A stretch of 64,000 nucleotides of DNA from Mesocentrotus franciscanus (Eukaryota; Echinodermata; Echinoidea; Camarodonta; Strongylocentrotidae). Below the pieces are notes generated by a model that was given only the letters and a program-made list of their open reading frames with translations, ran no database searches and had not been told where the DNA came from. Each line of letters starts with the position of its first letter. Positions within the stretch are counted from its first letter, which is position 1. The DNA is taken from contig CP137669.1 in NCBI GenBank assembly GCA_037976565.1, positions 34,713,613 through 34,777,612 on the forward strand, in the 5' to 3' direction. Made by a program: the position numbers and the translations under genes. This document shows, piece after piece, positions 36,655 through 48,950 of the stretch.

Positions 36655-37016
36655 TTCACTTCGAGACATAATTACAATTTATTTGTTTGATTTTATTTTC
36701 AGGATATCAATTTTAGAAAGAAAAAAAGAATAACGCGAAGTATTATCACTTTAAAGGGACTCCCTGTTTATGCTATGCATGATACATTGTATGGACATAG
36801 TGATGCATTTTAAATCTGCCCTCAGCAGTTGATAGGAACTTTTTAATAGGATTGCCTTATTACTAGTATATCGGTTCATGAATATCAAGAACACCCTTTT
36901 GGTCTCTTTTTATATAACAATGAATACGTTTGCAAACAAGGTAAATGGAATAAAATAAAATGTTACACATGTATATTATTCCAATGAGATGAAATCATAA
37001 GTATAATAATTATGCA

Positions 37017-37031
37017 GACGAGGTGGCCGAG
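37017..37031 (+). pseudogene. tRNA-Ser 5' fragment
   Basis: GACGAGGTGGCCGAG, the exact first 15 bases of the tRNA, then unrelated sequence (CAGTGGATGAG). It lies about 0.9 kb downstream of the solitary tRNA. Confidence 0.7.
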
Positions 37032-37089
37032 CAGTGGATGAGTGCAGTATATATTACGTACTGAAAATTGAAAAACACAGTGACGTATG

Positions 37090-38002
37090 CACTGCAAAAA
37101 CCAGGGTGTTAAATTTCTAACACCAGTATGGTATTGAATTTTTTTGACACCATTGGTGTTATTTTTAACACCGGTCAGATTTAAGCATGCTTAAATAATT
37201 ACTGGGTGTTAAGTAACATGGTGTTGTTTTATGCTTGGTGTTGAAAGTATCATCACGTGATTTCGTTTAAGGCGGTTGATTGGTCGAATAAGTTTTCACA
37301 AAGTGTACGCGCGCTTAATGATTACTTTACACGTGTTCACAGAAAAAAACATTTATCATGATTTGTTAAGCAAATTATGACAATGCACATCAATTTTGTG
37401 ATTTGTATTTTCCTTTGGCAATTATTGACCAATAGATTATATGTCCGATCTTGTTACAATTATATTAACGTTTTAGCAATAGATATATTGATTATATGAT
37501 TACTAACCAAGAAACAACATGCATGTTTATTATATATATATGTGTACCAGCCTGTACCACATACATGTTAATCTTAAATTTACTTCAAATGATCTATGTG
37601 ATGGAGTTAATGCAATGGAGATTAGAATATACCTATTGGTGGACAGTTGCCAACATCGATTATGAATTATCAGTTTACCACTGGTTCCTCTACCCTGGTC
37701 GATAATGGTCGATAATAGGGAATATGGAATGTGGGACCATTAGACATACATAGAAAAATCTCTAATGGATCAACAAGAATATAAACACCAAAAGTGGAAT
37801 TGAATTTGTTATGATTCCAGATATTGGTGTTAATCTACACCAGTAGGAGTTGTCAAATATTAACACCAAAAGTGGAATTGAAATTATCTAATTCCAGAAA
37901 ATGGTGTTAAGTAACACCAGAGGAGTTGCACGATATAGATACCAAGAAAGTGTTAAATTTAACACCCTTGGTGTTAAATTTAACACTCTGGTTTTTGCAG
38001 TG
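37090..38002. mobile_element. 0.9-kb TIR element with GTGTTA-rich ends
   Basis: CACTGCAAAAACCAGGGTGT at the left mirrors ACTCTGGTTTTTGCAGTG at the right. Subterminal TTAACACC/GGTGTTAA motifs are repeated many times at both ends, as in hAT-like non-autonomous elements. The interior frames are short and unsupported. Confidence 0.8.
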
Positions 38003-38007
38003 TGTAG

Positions 38008-38460
38008 GATGCAGGAGGCATGGGGTATGTGTCCCCGATCATAATGGTGAGAAAGAAACAAGAGAGAGAGAAACTATATAAGAGAATGTTTTGGAAGTGA
38101 AAAGCACAGGATATTATGCTGTACGTATTGGCACCTATCTCGATATGAAATGTAATCAAAAGAAATTCGATACAAACGAAGTAACAACAATATTTTATGT
38201 CACATTAGTTTCATGTTTTGTACAATATAATTATGATATGTTACAATTTATTGCATGAATTCTGTATATTACCATTGTTGTAAATAGCTGTTATTTTATG
38301 ATATGAACAAATAAAGTCCCTCGAAAGAGGATAAATAGAAGAAAAAAATATAGATGCAGGAGGCATGGGGTATGTGTCCCCAATCATAATGGTGAGAAAG
38401 AAACAAAGAGAGAGAGAGAGAGAGAGAGGGGGAGAGAGAGAGAGAGAGAGAGAGAAGATA
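38008..38460. repeat. Direct ~55-bp repeats and (GA)n
   Basis: GCAGGAGGCATGGGGTATGT and CATAATGGTGAGAAAGAAAC occur at 38008 and 38353; a GA microsatellite follows at 38404-38455. Confidence 0.8.
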
Positions 38461-39074
38461 AAAGAAAGGGAATTAGGGAGAGGAAAATTGGCCTGCCCCA
38501 TCCTAGTATATAATACATGAATAGGTAGCACCGTGACTTCGCATTTCATCCAAGGTCGTAGGACCGCCCCCCCCCCCATGTCTGGACCATGCAGCTACAC
38601 CACTGTGTAAACAGTTATTGATGGAAAGAAAAGAAAAAAATCTATCGTGTATCGTGTACTCCACTCTCCAGTGTGTGTGACTTCCCGTGGAATAAAAAAG
38701 ACATGGCAACACAAATACTGGAACGACAGCATATATCCCTTTACATGTTTACAATCCAGGCCATTTGGTTGCAGTTCCCAGTGTCACACGAGGTCAAAGC
38801 AAGCGATGTCTGTCTAACTATAATATATTCTGTCCGTTTTACATGTACATGACTGTATGATGCTATAATCGTTGTCTGAAAAGCTGAATAGTCACGGAGT
38901 GGTGGTGTTTTACAATGCGCGACACAATATTATACGAGCTCTGCGTGTATCTTGGCCTACTAATATAATACCTGTATAATACACAAATTAATGAAGCTTC
39001 TTGCCTGAACTAAGCCGGGTTTCTGATACTTTCTTCAGGCGGTATACAGAAGATAAACTACTAATTCTTTGATC

Positions 39075-39165
39075 ATGGAGAGTGGAGGATCACAAGTGCC
39101 ACAACTTACATGGGCTCAGTATCTATACAGCGAGATTTTGATCTTCTTGTATGATCCGGATGGAG
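39075..39165 (+). CDS. COMT-like alternative exon 1a
   Basis: Encodes MESGGSQVPQLTWAQYLYSE then ILIFLYDPDG plus one base; donor GGAG|GTATTT. ATG has A at -3 and G at +4. Same layout as exon 1b: GGS near the start, a Trp, Tyr, a short hydrophobic run, then PDG at a phase-1 donor. The hydrophobic run is too short for a certain membrane anchor. Confidence 0.65.
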
Positions 39166-39502
39166 GTATTTTAGCCTAAGACCTATATAGCAACAATACA
39201 TGTAGTATAAGTACTGCATACAACTTGGGTTGTATATAGAGAGTATAAGGAAATAATACATGTATATGAGACTTATGAGTAGTATACCAGGATCTCCCTG
39301 CATGAGTATACTGACTATACTCATCTAGTAGTAGTACATGTATTACTAGTTAGGGGTAGTATTGGAGGTAGTAATGATATCATCGGAGTATTGAAGAATA
39401 GTATATTATAAGAGGTAGGTAGTAAAAGGTCATAAGTAGTAGTCAGTAGAACTAGAAGTCGCAGTATTGTAGTAAAAGTATAGTGGTAGTGGTAGTATAG
39501 TA

Positions 39503-39550
<48 letters not shown>

Positions 39551-41387
39551 CAGTAGTAGTACATAGTAGCGTAGTAGTACATTGTATATGTAGTTCTTTC
39601 TATGACGTCATGACACTCATGAAACATCATATAATGTGCTAAATCTATTGCAATTTCCCCTTCAAATCCATACACAAAAGCCTAAAAATTTGCACTAGAG
39701 CACTTCAAGTTCAGGGCCTAAACCATTTTCTTCAAGTTTGTCTTGTTTTTGTTCTTTGTTGTTGTTGGGGGGGGGCGAACTTGAAGAGGGAGACGTGTTC
39801 CTAGTCTCAGCTCCGGTCGGAGCACCGCCCCTGGCTAGCTCCATCAACCACAACTAAAGGTTGAGGACTCAACGCGACGAACGTGGCGGAATGGCGGAAT
39901 GCTTAACATTGGCCATATAAAATTAGTTTCTAGTTTCTCGTCTCCTTCTCCTTCCTTTTTTTGTGTTGTTCGTTATTATTAGACAACGGGTTAACAATAC
40001 ATAAATCATTATTATTGCAATTTCACCTTAATTGTTTTGAGCATCTATATAATAGTGCATATACAAATGAAATGTAATAAATAAAATTTGATTTAAATTG
40101 ATCCATGTGCCAATTGCATGTACTACAGAAAAAATACAAAGGAACCGCCTCCTCCTAAAAGAAAAGAAAAAAACACGAGAAACTAGAAATCAATTTCAAC
40201 AGTAGATACCTTCATGTCGTTAGTACATCCAATATGGGACTAGATATCATATTTTTACAAAAGAATGACCATGGGTTGTAATTATATCAAACAAACATGG
40301 CGGGTGGAGGATCGCATGGGTGGACATTTTCGTGGGATCATTATTTTATACGCCGGAGCTTTGTTTTTTTCTTTTACAAACCTGATGGAAGTATAATATA
40401 TTTAGCCTGCTGTAATGGCAGCGCGCAGCATTTTTAGTATTATGGTGTGGTATACTCGTCGTCGTCGTCGTCGTAGTAGTATGGATAAAACATAACATTC
40501 GTACGCACATCTTTCCCGACATCTTTTTAAAGGAAAGGAATTTTGTAGAATTTCATACAAAGGTGTATTTACATGTGCTTTCACACAAAAGTATGACCAG
40601 GGTGACTGAATAAATAAAACTTTCGGCATAATGGTTCATCTCGGTAGACCGACAGTCCCCGCCAACCTAGTTACAGTAACCGCGCATTACGTAATCGCCG
40701 AAACTGGCCTATTGACAACCCATCGACAACCCGACATTTCAAAGAGGTCCACGAGACCGAGACCGAGAAGCAAACAAATGCAAAAGGGAAGGTAGGAAAA
40801 TATACGGTCCCGTGGACTGTCGGACTTAGTGAACACCCCAGAAAAAAAAGTTGTTAGGAGGCCCTGTAGTATCGGTTTCGTGGGCTATATCCTCGTCGTA
40901 TTGTCTCCTGAGTCCTGAGAGTACGAAAATAAATTTATTTACGAAATGGATTTTGGAGAAAAAAATATATGAAAGTTTAGAGTGGACTAGCTTCGTAGGA
41001 AGATGGAGTTTGACCCCCAGTACCCTATATGGATACAATGAACATTCGGAAGAAAAATAATTGATTACAAATTGTATTTTTATAGTGTTTCTTTCGTTTA
41101 TACAAAGGTTTGAAGCGTTTTATTTTCGTTATGAAATCGGTTGATCACGAGCCTTTCTTTCATTACAGAATGCAGTTAAAGTATGTACAGTATTTCGTCA
41201 TAAAACAAGCATAATTTGTCGCGTACACGGCACCAGGTAGGCCTATCCGCTCCTACGAGCATTCATTCATTTACATGTTTTTTTAATTTGTTTAATGTAT
41301 TAAAAAAAAAACTCCTTTATTCAGTCATTTATTAAGTTTTTACATCAATAAGGATATCAGTACACTTGATAACAGACACCAGCACAT

Positions 41388-41424
<37 letters not shown>

Positions 41425-44089
41425 TCTCTTCTGTTCATCTTGAAGGGGTCTTGAAACGATTGTATGACCGATGGTATGGGCGGCTGACCGATCGGATCTA
41501 TCAATACGTCACTGAGCATGCGCAGAGGGGAGATCCAGATAGTATCATAAAGGCGTTGGATCGTTTCAACCGTGAACAGCAGTGGACATTCTGTCTCGGT
41601 GACGAAAAAGGTATACTAAAATTATTAATCTTTTAATCAAATGTACTTATTATTATTATTAAACTCCGCTATTTTGTACATTGCAATATTCGAACGCGCA
41701 CGAAGCCCCCATGAAATTTTGTCAATGCCCCACCATATCCCCTCAATAGCTAGACAACGTTTTCGGGTCTGTCGTGCGCATACATCTATGCCTGAATCTT
41801 CTTGACTGGACGCAAAAGGACTTTACGCTTCGTATGTGGCATGATTATTGATTGGCCCAAATGCTTTCTGTGGTCGCTCTAAATTCTTTCCCGGGCGTGG
41901 TTGCCCTCTTCCACGATGTTGTCATGTTGTCCGATGTTCATTGTCCTTGTCCTATAATGACCTTAAAGTCTTTCATCTTGTTGTTTATATCATTATATGG
42001 CATTAATAATCTAGTACAGTGCGTATATATTCGCAAATCTCACTATCCATCATGATTTTTAAAACTACCCTCTTCATTTTCTTTATCGTATTCTTTTCAT
42101 CCCCGCACGTCTCTGGCGCTCTCTCTCTCTCTCTCCCCCTCTTTGACTCTATTTGTCGACGCCCCTTCTCTCTTTGGCTCCGTCTCTTTCTGTCTCCGTC
42201 TCCGTCCCATTTGTGTGCGCATTTCCCCCTCACCTCAATCCCTCCTTTCTCTACCCCCCCCTACCCCCTCTCTCTCTCTCTCTGTCATACCAGGACCCAT
42301 CGTGAGGAAAATCGTGCAGGAAACGAAACCGGTGACGTGTCTGGAGCTCGGCACTTTCATCGGCTACTCGGCTATCAACGCCGCTCGGGAACTTCCGCGA
42401 GGATCGCTCTACCTCTGTGTGGAGGCTGACGAAACTCGGGCTGCCACTGCAAGAAGGTTGATCGAATTTGCAGGATTACAAGAAGTGGTAAATAAAGAAA
42501 ATGTTGATTATCATGAAAAGGGCTTAAGGTGTGATTCTGCCAAACTAATTCCAGTACTTAAGAAAGCAGTCACGGTGACGATTTTCATGCTGTGATGCGT
42601 CAAACCAATACAATCGCAACGAGTAATTGTAACCTCATGATCAATTATTTGCCTCATTTATCGTCTCAAACTAGAACATGTAGTTGTCTTTTGTATGTTT
42701 TTCCTGCTGTCATTGACGGGTTTGCTATCAGATAGCAACACAAGTCATATTGAAACATCCTGCAGGTTCCTGAGTAATTTGTGTTTTTACGTGGCTCGTT
42801 CCAGGAGTGAGAAATTTTTAAAGTCTGTTTGGATGAAGACTTGGGCACGAACTAAGAACTTGAAGGGGTGCTGAGATGTTATATTTGAAACGACGATTGC
42901 ATGGTTGCATGGCAATGAGTGCAATAAACATCGGAAGCTAGAAGGCAAAATCTTGTTAGCGAAACTTACGTTGGGAACCCCATGAAGAGACGCTTAATAA
43001 TTATGTCCGCTGCACACGAGACGTAATCTGTTTATAATAATAAAAATAGTAATATTGGGTTCTTGTATAGCGCTCATATTTGTCAAACTTGACACTCCTG
43101 GCGCTCCCGATTATTACCCTGGCTTTAGCATGTATGTGACTGATGTGGTATTTGAAGCGCTTACAAAGAATGATGAAGGCAATGTAAACAGTGGAAACAA
43201 GATACTGGTGGTCTTTAAACACTTATTAGCAAAGATAATGACGCAATCAAAATGACACATCGTATGCAACGGCATAACAAGTCTTAAGGTAAGGCCAAGT
43301 AACAAAAGTAACCAGTTTCTCGTCCGGACTTTTTTTTGAAGGCGGAGGCAGCGCTTCACTATAACTATTTTTCAATTTTTTGCTATTTTGTTTCCAAGGT
43401 ATATTTATTCACAGATATTGTGCTATTTGAGTATACTGATGCAATGTTTGACAAAACACTTGATTTGTATCATTTTAGTCCACTTGCTAAGCAAGTTTCA
43501 AAATTCAGAAACAGTGAAAATGTACATGATTGTGGTCAGCTTGAATTAGCTATAGAAGCTATTTATACAAAATGTACATTACAACCTTTTTTTTGTTGCT
43601 TTTTTTCTGAATAGTAAAAAAAAAAAAAAAAAAAGGCGGCGGCCAAAAAGGAGGTGGGTGGGGACGAGAAAGTTTTGTTATTTGGTCCTAAAGTGGATGG
43701 CTTATAAACAATCAGTTGTAATTTAGGTGAAATCCAAGTTCATAACACAATATTTTCTTTTTTATTTCATGTTTCAGGTCCAAGTCATCAAAGGTTTTTC
43801 CACTGAAGTCATTCCAAATCTCAAAGACGTGTTCAACATCGCCTCTTTTGATTACGTGTTCATCGATCACGTAAAATCTTTGTACAAACCCGATCTCATC
43901 CTCCTCGAAGAGCACCAACTTTTGAAAACTGGAACCGTAGTCGTTGCGGACAACATCGTCATACCAGGGACACCCGAGTATATCGAGTACGTCCGAAGTT
44001 CACCGAAGTACGAATCGGAATACTTCGCGAGTGCATTCGAGTTTACCAATCTACCGGATGGTATTGAGAAATCAACCTTTGTGGCTTGA
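39075..44089 (+). CDS. Catechol O-methyltransferase-like gene with two alternative first exons
   Basis: SAM- and Mg-dependent methyltransferase of the COMT family, expected to methylate a catechol hydroxyl. Exon 1a (39075-39165) or 1b (40297-40390) joins exons 2 (41446-41610), 3 (42294-42487) and 4 (43778-44089). Both combinations are open in frame, giving 253 or 254 residues, against about 221 for soluble human COMT. In 1b numbering: gatekeepers Trp78 and Pro214; SAM loop ELGTFIGYS 104-112; metal ligands Asp181, Asp209, Asn210; catalytic Lys184; Glu239. The position of the second aromatic gatekeeper (Trp in mammals) is Val183, so the catechol pocket is more open than in vertebrates. A candidate polyadenylation signal AATAAA is at 44597-44602. 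The family is secure; the exact substrate is not. Confidence 0.92.
39495..39575. repeat. (TAG)n microsatellite in COMT-like intron 1a
   Basis: About 20 TAG units with small interruptions. The intron after exon 1b has a shorter TCG/TAG repeat at 40455-40480, so both first introns carry related triplet repeats. Confidence 0.9.
40297..40390 (+). CDS. COMT-like alternative exon 1b
   Basis: Encodes MAGGGSHGWTFSWDHYFIRR then SFVFFFYKPDG plus one base; donor GGAA|GTATAA. Strong start context (A at -3, G at +4). It joins exon 2 in phase to give PDG-R-VLKRLYDRWYGR. It is nearer exon 2 than 1a and similar to 1a in motif order, so one arose from the other by tandem duplication. Confidence 0.7.
41391..41430 (+). 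repeat. (TC)n tract acting as polypyrimidine tract of COMT-like exon 2
   Basis: About 15 TC units ending some 15-20 bp before the exon 2 acceptor. A similar CT repeat (42271-42283) precedes exon 3's acceptor. Confidence 0.75.
41446..41610 (+). CDS. COMT-like exon 2
   Basis: Encodes VLKRLYDRWYGRLTDRIYQY, VTEHAQRGDPDSIIKALDRF and NREQQWTFCLGDEK, the helical cap of the fold with gatekeeper Trp78. Acceptor CTTGAAG|GG directly follows a long CT microsatellite; donor AAAAAG|GTATAC. Confidence 0.9.
42294..42487 (+). CDS. COMT-like exon 3 (SAM loop)
   Basis: Encodes PIVRKIVQETKPVTCLELGT then FIGYSAINAARELPRGSLYL and CVEADETRAATARRLIEFAG. It carries the SAM-binding glycine loop ELGTFIGYS and the acidic CVEAD ribose contact. 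Acceptor ATACCAG|GA, again after a CT repeat; donor GAAGTG|GTAAAT, phase 0. Confidence 0.93.
43778..44089 (+). CDS. COMT-like exon 4 (metal site, terminal)
   Basis: Encodes VQVIKGFSTEVIPNL through FDYVFIDHVKSLYKPD, GTVVVADNIVIPGTPEY and NLPDGIEKSTFVA. It has both metal-binding segments (IDH.K and ADN) and the PGTP loop. Acceptor GTTTCAG|GTC; stop TGA at 44087-44089. Confidence 0.94.
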   Translation, partial: VQVIKGFSTEVIPNLKDVFNIASFDYVFIDHVKSLYKPDLILLEEHQLLKTGTVVVADNIVIPGTPEYIEYVRSSPKYESEYFASAFEFTNLPDGIEKSTFVA

Positions 44090-45679
44090 TAATCGTTGCT
44101 TAATGCTCTTCCTCCGAAGGGTCTCATAACACAACTGCGATTACTTATATGTATGCATTAGGCATTGTTCGTTATCGCGTCCTCGTTATAATTATGATCA
44201 TGATCACCTCTTTTAGACATATAAGAAATAACACATACAATGTATGCCATCGGTTATTACATTCAATTTCACTGGCATGTGTCATAACGGAGTTTTAAAC
44301 AAAATTTGTGTCTTACATTTTTATATACATGTAGTTTCTAGGGGCTTTATCCGTCCACGAATGATTACTGCCACGACGAGACTTTCCATTGTCTCAAGAT
44401 TTGTTAGAAAAATTGACCAAGCCCTATAGCTGTTTCATGAAGCTTTTTATCAATGAAAACTTCCATGACAAATCTACTCACAGCCAATCAAAATAATTTA
44501 AGGATTTCAGTAGCTTTATCGTATCTTGTTATTCATAACAAATTTTATGCACTGTTGCTGCTTTGAACAAGTTCTTTTTTTACTGAAAGGGTGAAAAATA
44601 AAGAATTTGACAATGGAGCTTTGAATGGAGCATCTGTTACAATAATTGACGCCCGTGCATTGGACAGTTTGCTCATTTTGAATTTATGAGCCTATTATAC
44701 GATCACTGGGTGAAAGGCAAATTCAGTCAATCATACTATTCTATGGCTAGAGCTTAGCATTATTGTAGGATTCATACCATGGCTACCCAATGGCGTATCC
44801 AATATGGGGTAAAGCTGGACATATGCCCCTGCATGCCGCCCCTCCCGTGTTTGAAGGCTCAGGAAAGAATTCAAAGTCCAGTGGGTCTACAGCGCGCGGG
44901 CCTGCCCATAATACAATACCACCCCCCCCCTCCTTGAAATAAAAATGAGGAGGATTTAACCACTGTGTAATGATTTATTGATATACCACTACCACCAGAT
45001 CATGATGTTTTTAATATTTCCATCATAATAAAAATAAATGTATTGTTTGATATGGAGATCCATTATATTTTATCCTAGTTCTCTATACAATGTATATTGA
45101 CATTTCGTCGTTCGTTATTGTTTTTACTTGACAAGCTATTTCGCTTTGAACTATTTCTCATCTTTTTTTTCTTTTCCTTTTTGTTGTTGGTTGAAAAAGA
45201 AAATGCCAAACTAAAATCATCTAGTGGAAAATTTGTTTGGGCTCCTCCCAATATTTCAGATGTTTTTTTAGGAGTGGGTGACAGGCGGCAAATATTATAT
45301 TCATAGTATATAATTTGAAAGTGAAAGGAGTATTATTTTGCGACATGACGCAAAGTCAATAAACGTGATGATTATTATATATATTTTTAAATTGATATGA
45401 TATGTATTCGACATACTTCAATGCTATTTTGCCTTAGTTCGTTTAAAAAATGTGCACTAAATACATGGAATGAAACAAAGGAAATATCTGTTTATTCTAT
45501 TTAATTTCATCATATAAACCAATGATCATTTTGCTTTGATTTGTTTCAGTTATAAGGCTATGCATGATTCAATTTCATTTTCACAAAAAAAATTATTATA
45601 AAATTTGAGAAAGATCCTTTTTGATTGAACAATAGATAAAAAGCAAAGAGTTATTATTTTCATATAAGAGATATGTGAA
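44090..45679. other. COMT-like 3' flank, no gene
   Basis: Holds the likely 3' UTR (AATAAA at 44597-44602) and AT-rich non-coding DNA. A short phrase in the 44800s (CAATGGCGTATCC...GGGGTAAAGC) resembles a dispersed repeat. No exon with supported splice sites was found. Confidence 0.5.
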
Positions 45680-46570
45680 TAAATGTATATTTCCTGTCGT
45701 ATTATGTTCTTCGTTGTGAGTTATAACCATGAAAACCGCGGTTATTTTAAGAGCTTCCATATACACTGTAGGCGAAAAGCGGTTTTTTTTTTTTTAGTCC
45801 GTCATTTCATTTTATGTATATAAATTTATAGAACTACTTATATATTAAATTTGCCTTTTAACCCGACGTTATCGATAACAATGTTTATGAATTCTATATT
45901 TGTTATTATATTGAAGAATTCGATCATATTATATGCTATATTCATTCGTTTTATGATTTTTCAGCTCACATAAATAAACTCAAATGCGTTAACATAAATT
46001 TGTGATGAGTTCATATCTGGTTATTTTATGATTACATCTGACTTAAAGGAAGACTGTTCTATCTCTGACATTTTGACAATAATTATAAGTAGGACCAATG
46101 GCGTAGATACCGGAGGCATGGGGACACGCCCCCGCCCTACCTCGAATGATGAACAAATAAAAATAAATAAAATGCGAGGAAATAAAGGGAGTAAAAGGGA
46201 GAAGGGTAAAGGACGAGAAAAGTAGACGCCTGGACCAGCTCCCGCATCCTCTCCCTAATTAATATCTTCTATTTCGCATTTCATTTTCCGATTAAGGTCA
46301 ATACCCCCTCCCGTTCCTCTACCCCCTCCTTGGCCGGCGTTCAAATGTCCATTTTAATCTAATTATTATGTGCCTCTTGCATCAGCCCAAGCACTGGGGA
46401 TTTTTTTTTTGGGTGAGGAGTTCAACTGGCCTCTATCTCTAAAACTCTCAAACTCAACTAGCATTGATAAGTACACGAAGAATAAATGTACCCCCACACT
46501 AATTGTACCTTTGTACCCATATTTCCTAATTTAAGATCCCAGAAGCACATCAAAATATGATAACCCTCTT

Positions 46571-47680
46571 TAAATGTTTGTCAAGGATTTTCAGAATCGT
46601 ATGTCCCTCCCCTTTATTAAATTTTTAGGTCTCCACATTGATGATAAATTGACTTGGAAGATGCATACTACTCATTTAAGTAAAGTGCTCTCTAGAAATG
46701 TTGGTATGATCAACAAATTGAAGTTTGTATTCCCAAGAAATGTACTAAGTATGTTGTACTGTTCCTTAATTTTGCCATACTTAAATTATGGTGTGCTAGC
46801 CTGGGGTGCCTCAGCCAAATCCTACTTAAATAAAATTCTGCTCATTCAAAAGAGAGCTGTGAGAATTATTTCGGCAGCTGATTGGCGCGCCCACACTGAC
46901 AAGCTATTTTACGAAAATAAAATGCTGAAGGTAAAAGATATATACTTTCTATATATGGGATATCTTATGTATCAGTTGGAGAAGGGTGAAGCTCCCATGG
47001 CAATAGCATCTATTTTTGTAAAGAATAACCAAATACATAAATACTCTACTAGGCAGGCTGCCTTATACCATGTGTCATCAGCTAGAACTCAGCTTAGGAT
47101 TAATACACTTGCACATACTGGACCAAAGTATTGGAACTCTTTAGACTGTTCTATTAGGCAGTCTGTAAGCTCTTCTGTCTTCAAACGTAAGCTGAAATTT
47201 CATCTACTGTACACCTACAGTGAATAGATCTTATATTTATTGATATTCAATATAGGTAACTGGATTAGCATTGTTCCCCGTGTTGTACATTATCCTCCTC
47301 CCCCTATTTCTTTACTTTTCCATTATCTTTATTCTGTTTTTTTTTTTTTAGTCTACCATATTCTGTAAATTAGTGGTAGATCTGATATTTATTTATAGTC
47401 TGTATAGGTAACTAGATTAGTATTGTTAGTCCCCTCCCCTGTATTGTAACCTACCTCTCTAAAAAATGCTGTTCCTGTAAAGGTGATCTGTGTTTTAACA
47501 AGCTGTGCTTCTTAACAGACCACCTCTTTTTCCACATTTGTTTAAGTCTTTATTACTGTTTCATTGTTAATGTATTTATGCTAGTTGACGATGAACATGT
47601 TGCTACTGCTCCTGAATGAAATGTTTTTTTATGCAAGTGGAAAGAAATAAATAAATCTTGAATCTTGAATCTTGAATCTT
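46571..47680 (+). mobile_element. 5'-truncated LINE, RT C-terminus
   Basis: A 217-codon frame (46574-47227) encodes the end of a non-LTR reverse transcriptase: FLGLHIDDKLTW, LPYLNYGVLAWG, IQKRAVRIIS and GPKYWNSL. The 3' end is a (CTTGAAT) repeat, as in CR1/L2-like LINEs. The sister block at 55980 lacks it: AACCTCCCCTTTCTCC reads straight through, so both edges can be placed. The ATG is incidental. Confidence 0.88.
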
Positions 47681-47761
47681 TCTCCTATTTTCGGTTCAGT
47701 TCATTTCAGTCCAATTTTTCTCATACATAAGAAAGAGATAATGATAAAGTTGTATACAGTA

Positions 47762-47763
47762 TG

Positions 47764-47810
<47 letters not shown>
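47762..47810. repeat. (TA)n microsatellite
   Basis: About 22 TA repeats. The sister block at 56082-56112 has a shorter, interrupted version. Confidence 0.95.
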
Positions 47811-47812
<2 letters not shown>

Positions 47813-48184
47813 CCTATACATTATTATTTGAAGAAAAAAGGGAACTTGAAAATTCCCCCAAATTGTAGTAAATATATGCTTGTACATGTAAAATTGGGAG
47901 AAAAAAAACTTATGAATACATAAAAAAAGAAGAAATAAAATCCGAGAGTAAAAGCCAGACGCTTTTTATAGGCCCTACATCAACGTTTTATATTTAGACA
48001 TATTCATTTCTATTTTTAACTGATTGGGTGCAGCACAATTCTATCATACTATAAGATAATACAATGATAATCAAGCCGCCGAAATGGTAACAGGTGTTTT
48101 AACTTCGTACACAATATTCATTACGATTACACAAAACAGTCTGTTGTAATAATGGAATTGCACCAAATTCAGGTATTATATTCA

Positions 48185-48266
48185 GACGAGGTGGCCGAGT
48201 GGTTAAGGCGATGGACTGCTAATCCATTGTGCTCTGCACGCGTGGGTTCGAATCCCATCCTCGTCG
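48185..48266 (+). tRNA. tRNA-Ser(GCT), array copy 1
   Basis: Same sequence as the 36106 copy by eye; terminator TTTTCTTTT follows at about 48272. Type I 3' flank (CAGGTTTTCTTTTAATGATC). Confidence 0.97.
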
Positions 48267-48937
48267 CCAGGTTTTCTTTTAATGATCTTTTGAAAAGAAA
48301 AGTTTTCATAGTTATACCAATTTATAGAAATTTAACCCCCCCCCCCTGCAAACAAGCAAACCAATGACACTGTACAAGACAGCCTTATGAAGACCTCTTT
48401 CTTGAAAAGTTTGTGTTTAACGCTCCTCCTATAAAGCAAACGCAAGTCGACTCTAATTGGTTGAGTTTTTTTTTTAAATAAATAAAACAACCTTTGTATG
48501 GGCAACCGGGGTTGAACCTGTGATACCCGGATCGCATTGACGTTTTGATTTATAAATCAATTAGTAGATATCATACAAATGAAACCAAATTTCCCATCAT
48601 AAAAAGAATATTCTAAAACTTCAGCAAGTCAAATTAGAATATTCACAATTTGAGAACCTATAAAATCGATCAATAATATCATGTACTTGACTTGTACAGT
48701 TCAAGAAGATAATTATAAGGGGAGTGTACATCAAAATAATGAACTTTCATAATTCTATATAAAGATATTTTACAGACACTGAATGCAACGATTTTTAAGT
48801 TGCATATAGTTTCAGCATTGTTCAATATCGAGTCAAGTATCATAATATTATTATCATGCTTATAAAAGCAAGTCGTTTGCATTGCACTTGACGGGTATAG
48901 TTTTTTTGTTCAATAATAATTTTCACAGGAGTAACAC

Positions 48938-48950
48938 GACGAGGTGGCCG
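48938..48950 (+). pseudogene. tRNA-Ser 5' fragment, second insertion copy
   Basis: GACGAGGTGGCCG, the exact 5' end of the tRNA, followed immediately by TGAAGTGCGGAGATTGGAC as at 51719. The 3' half of this tRNA is absent downstream, so the duplicate lost it. Confidence 0.75.

Noticed and set aside
38241..38579. 112-codon minus frame with hydrophobic Ser/Leu run
   Set aside because: Made by the GA/CT microsatellite at 38404-38455.
48152..48367. Frame with EVAEWLRRWTANPLCSARVG (also at 49906 and 57029)
   Set aside because: This is the translated tRNA-Ser gene; the conserved peptide is simply the conserved tRNA.
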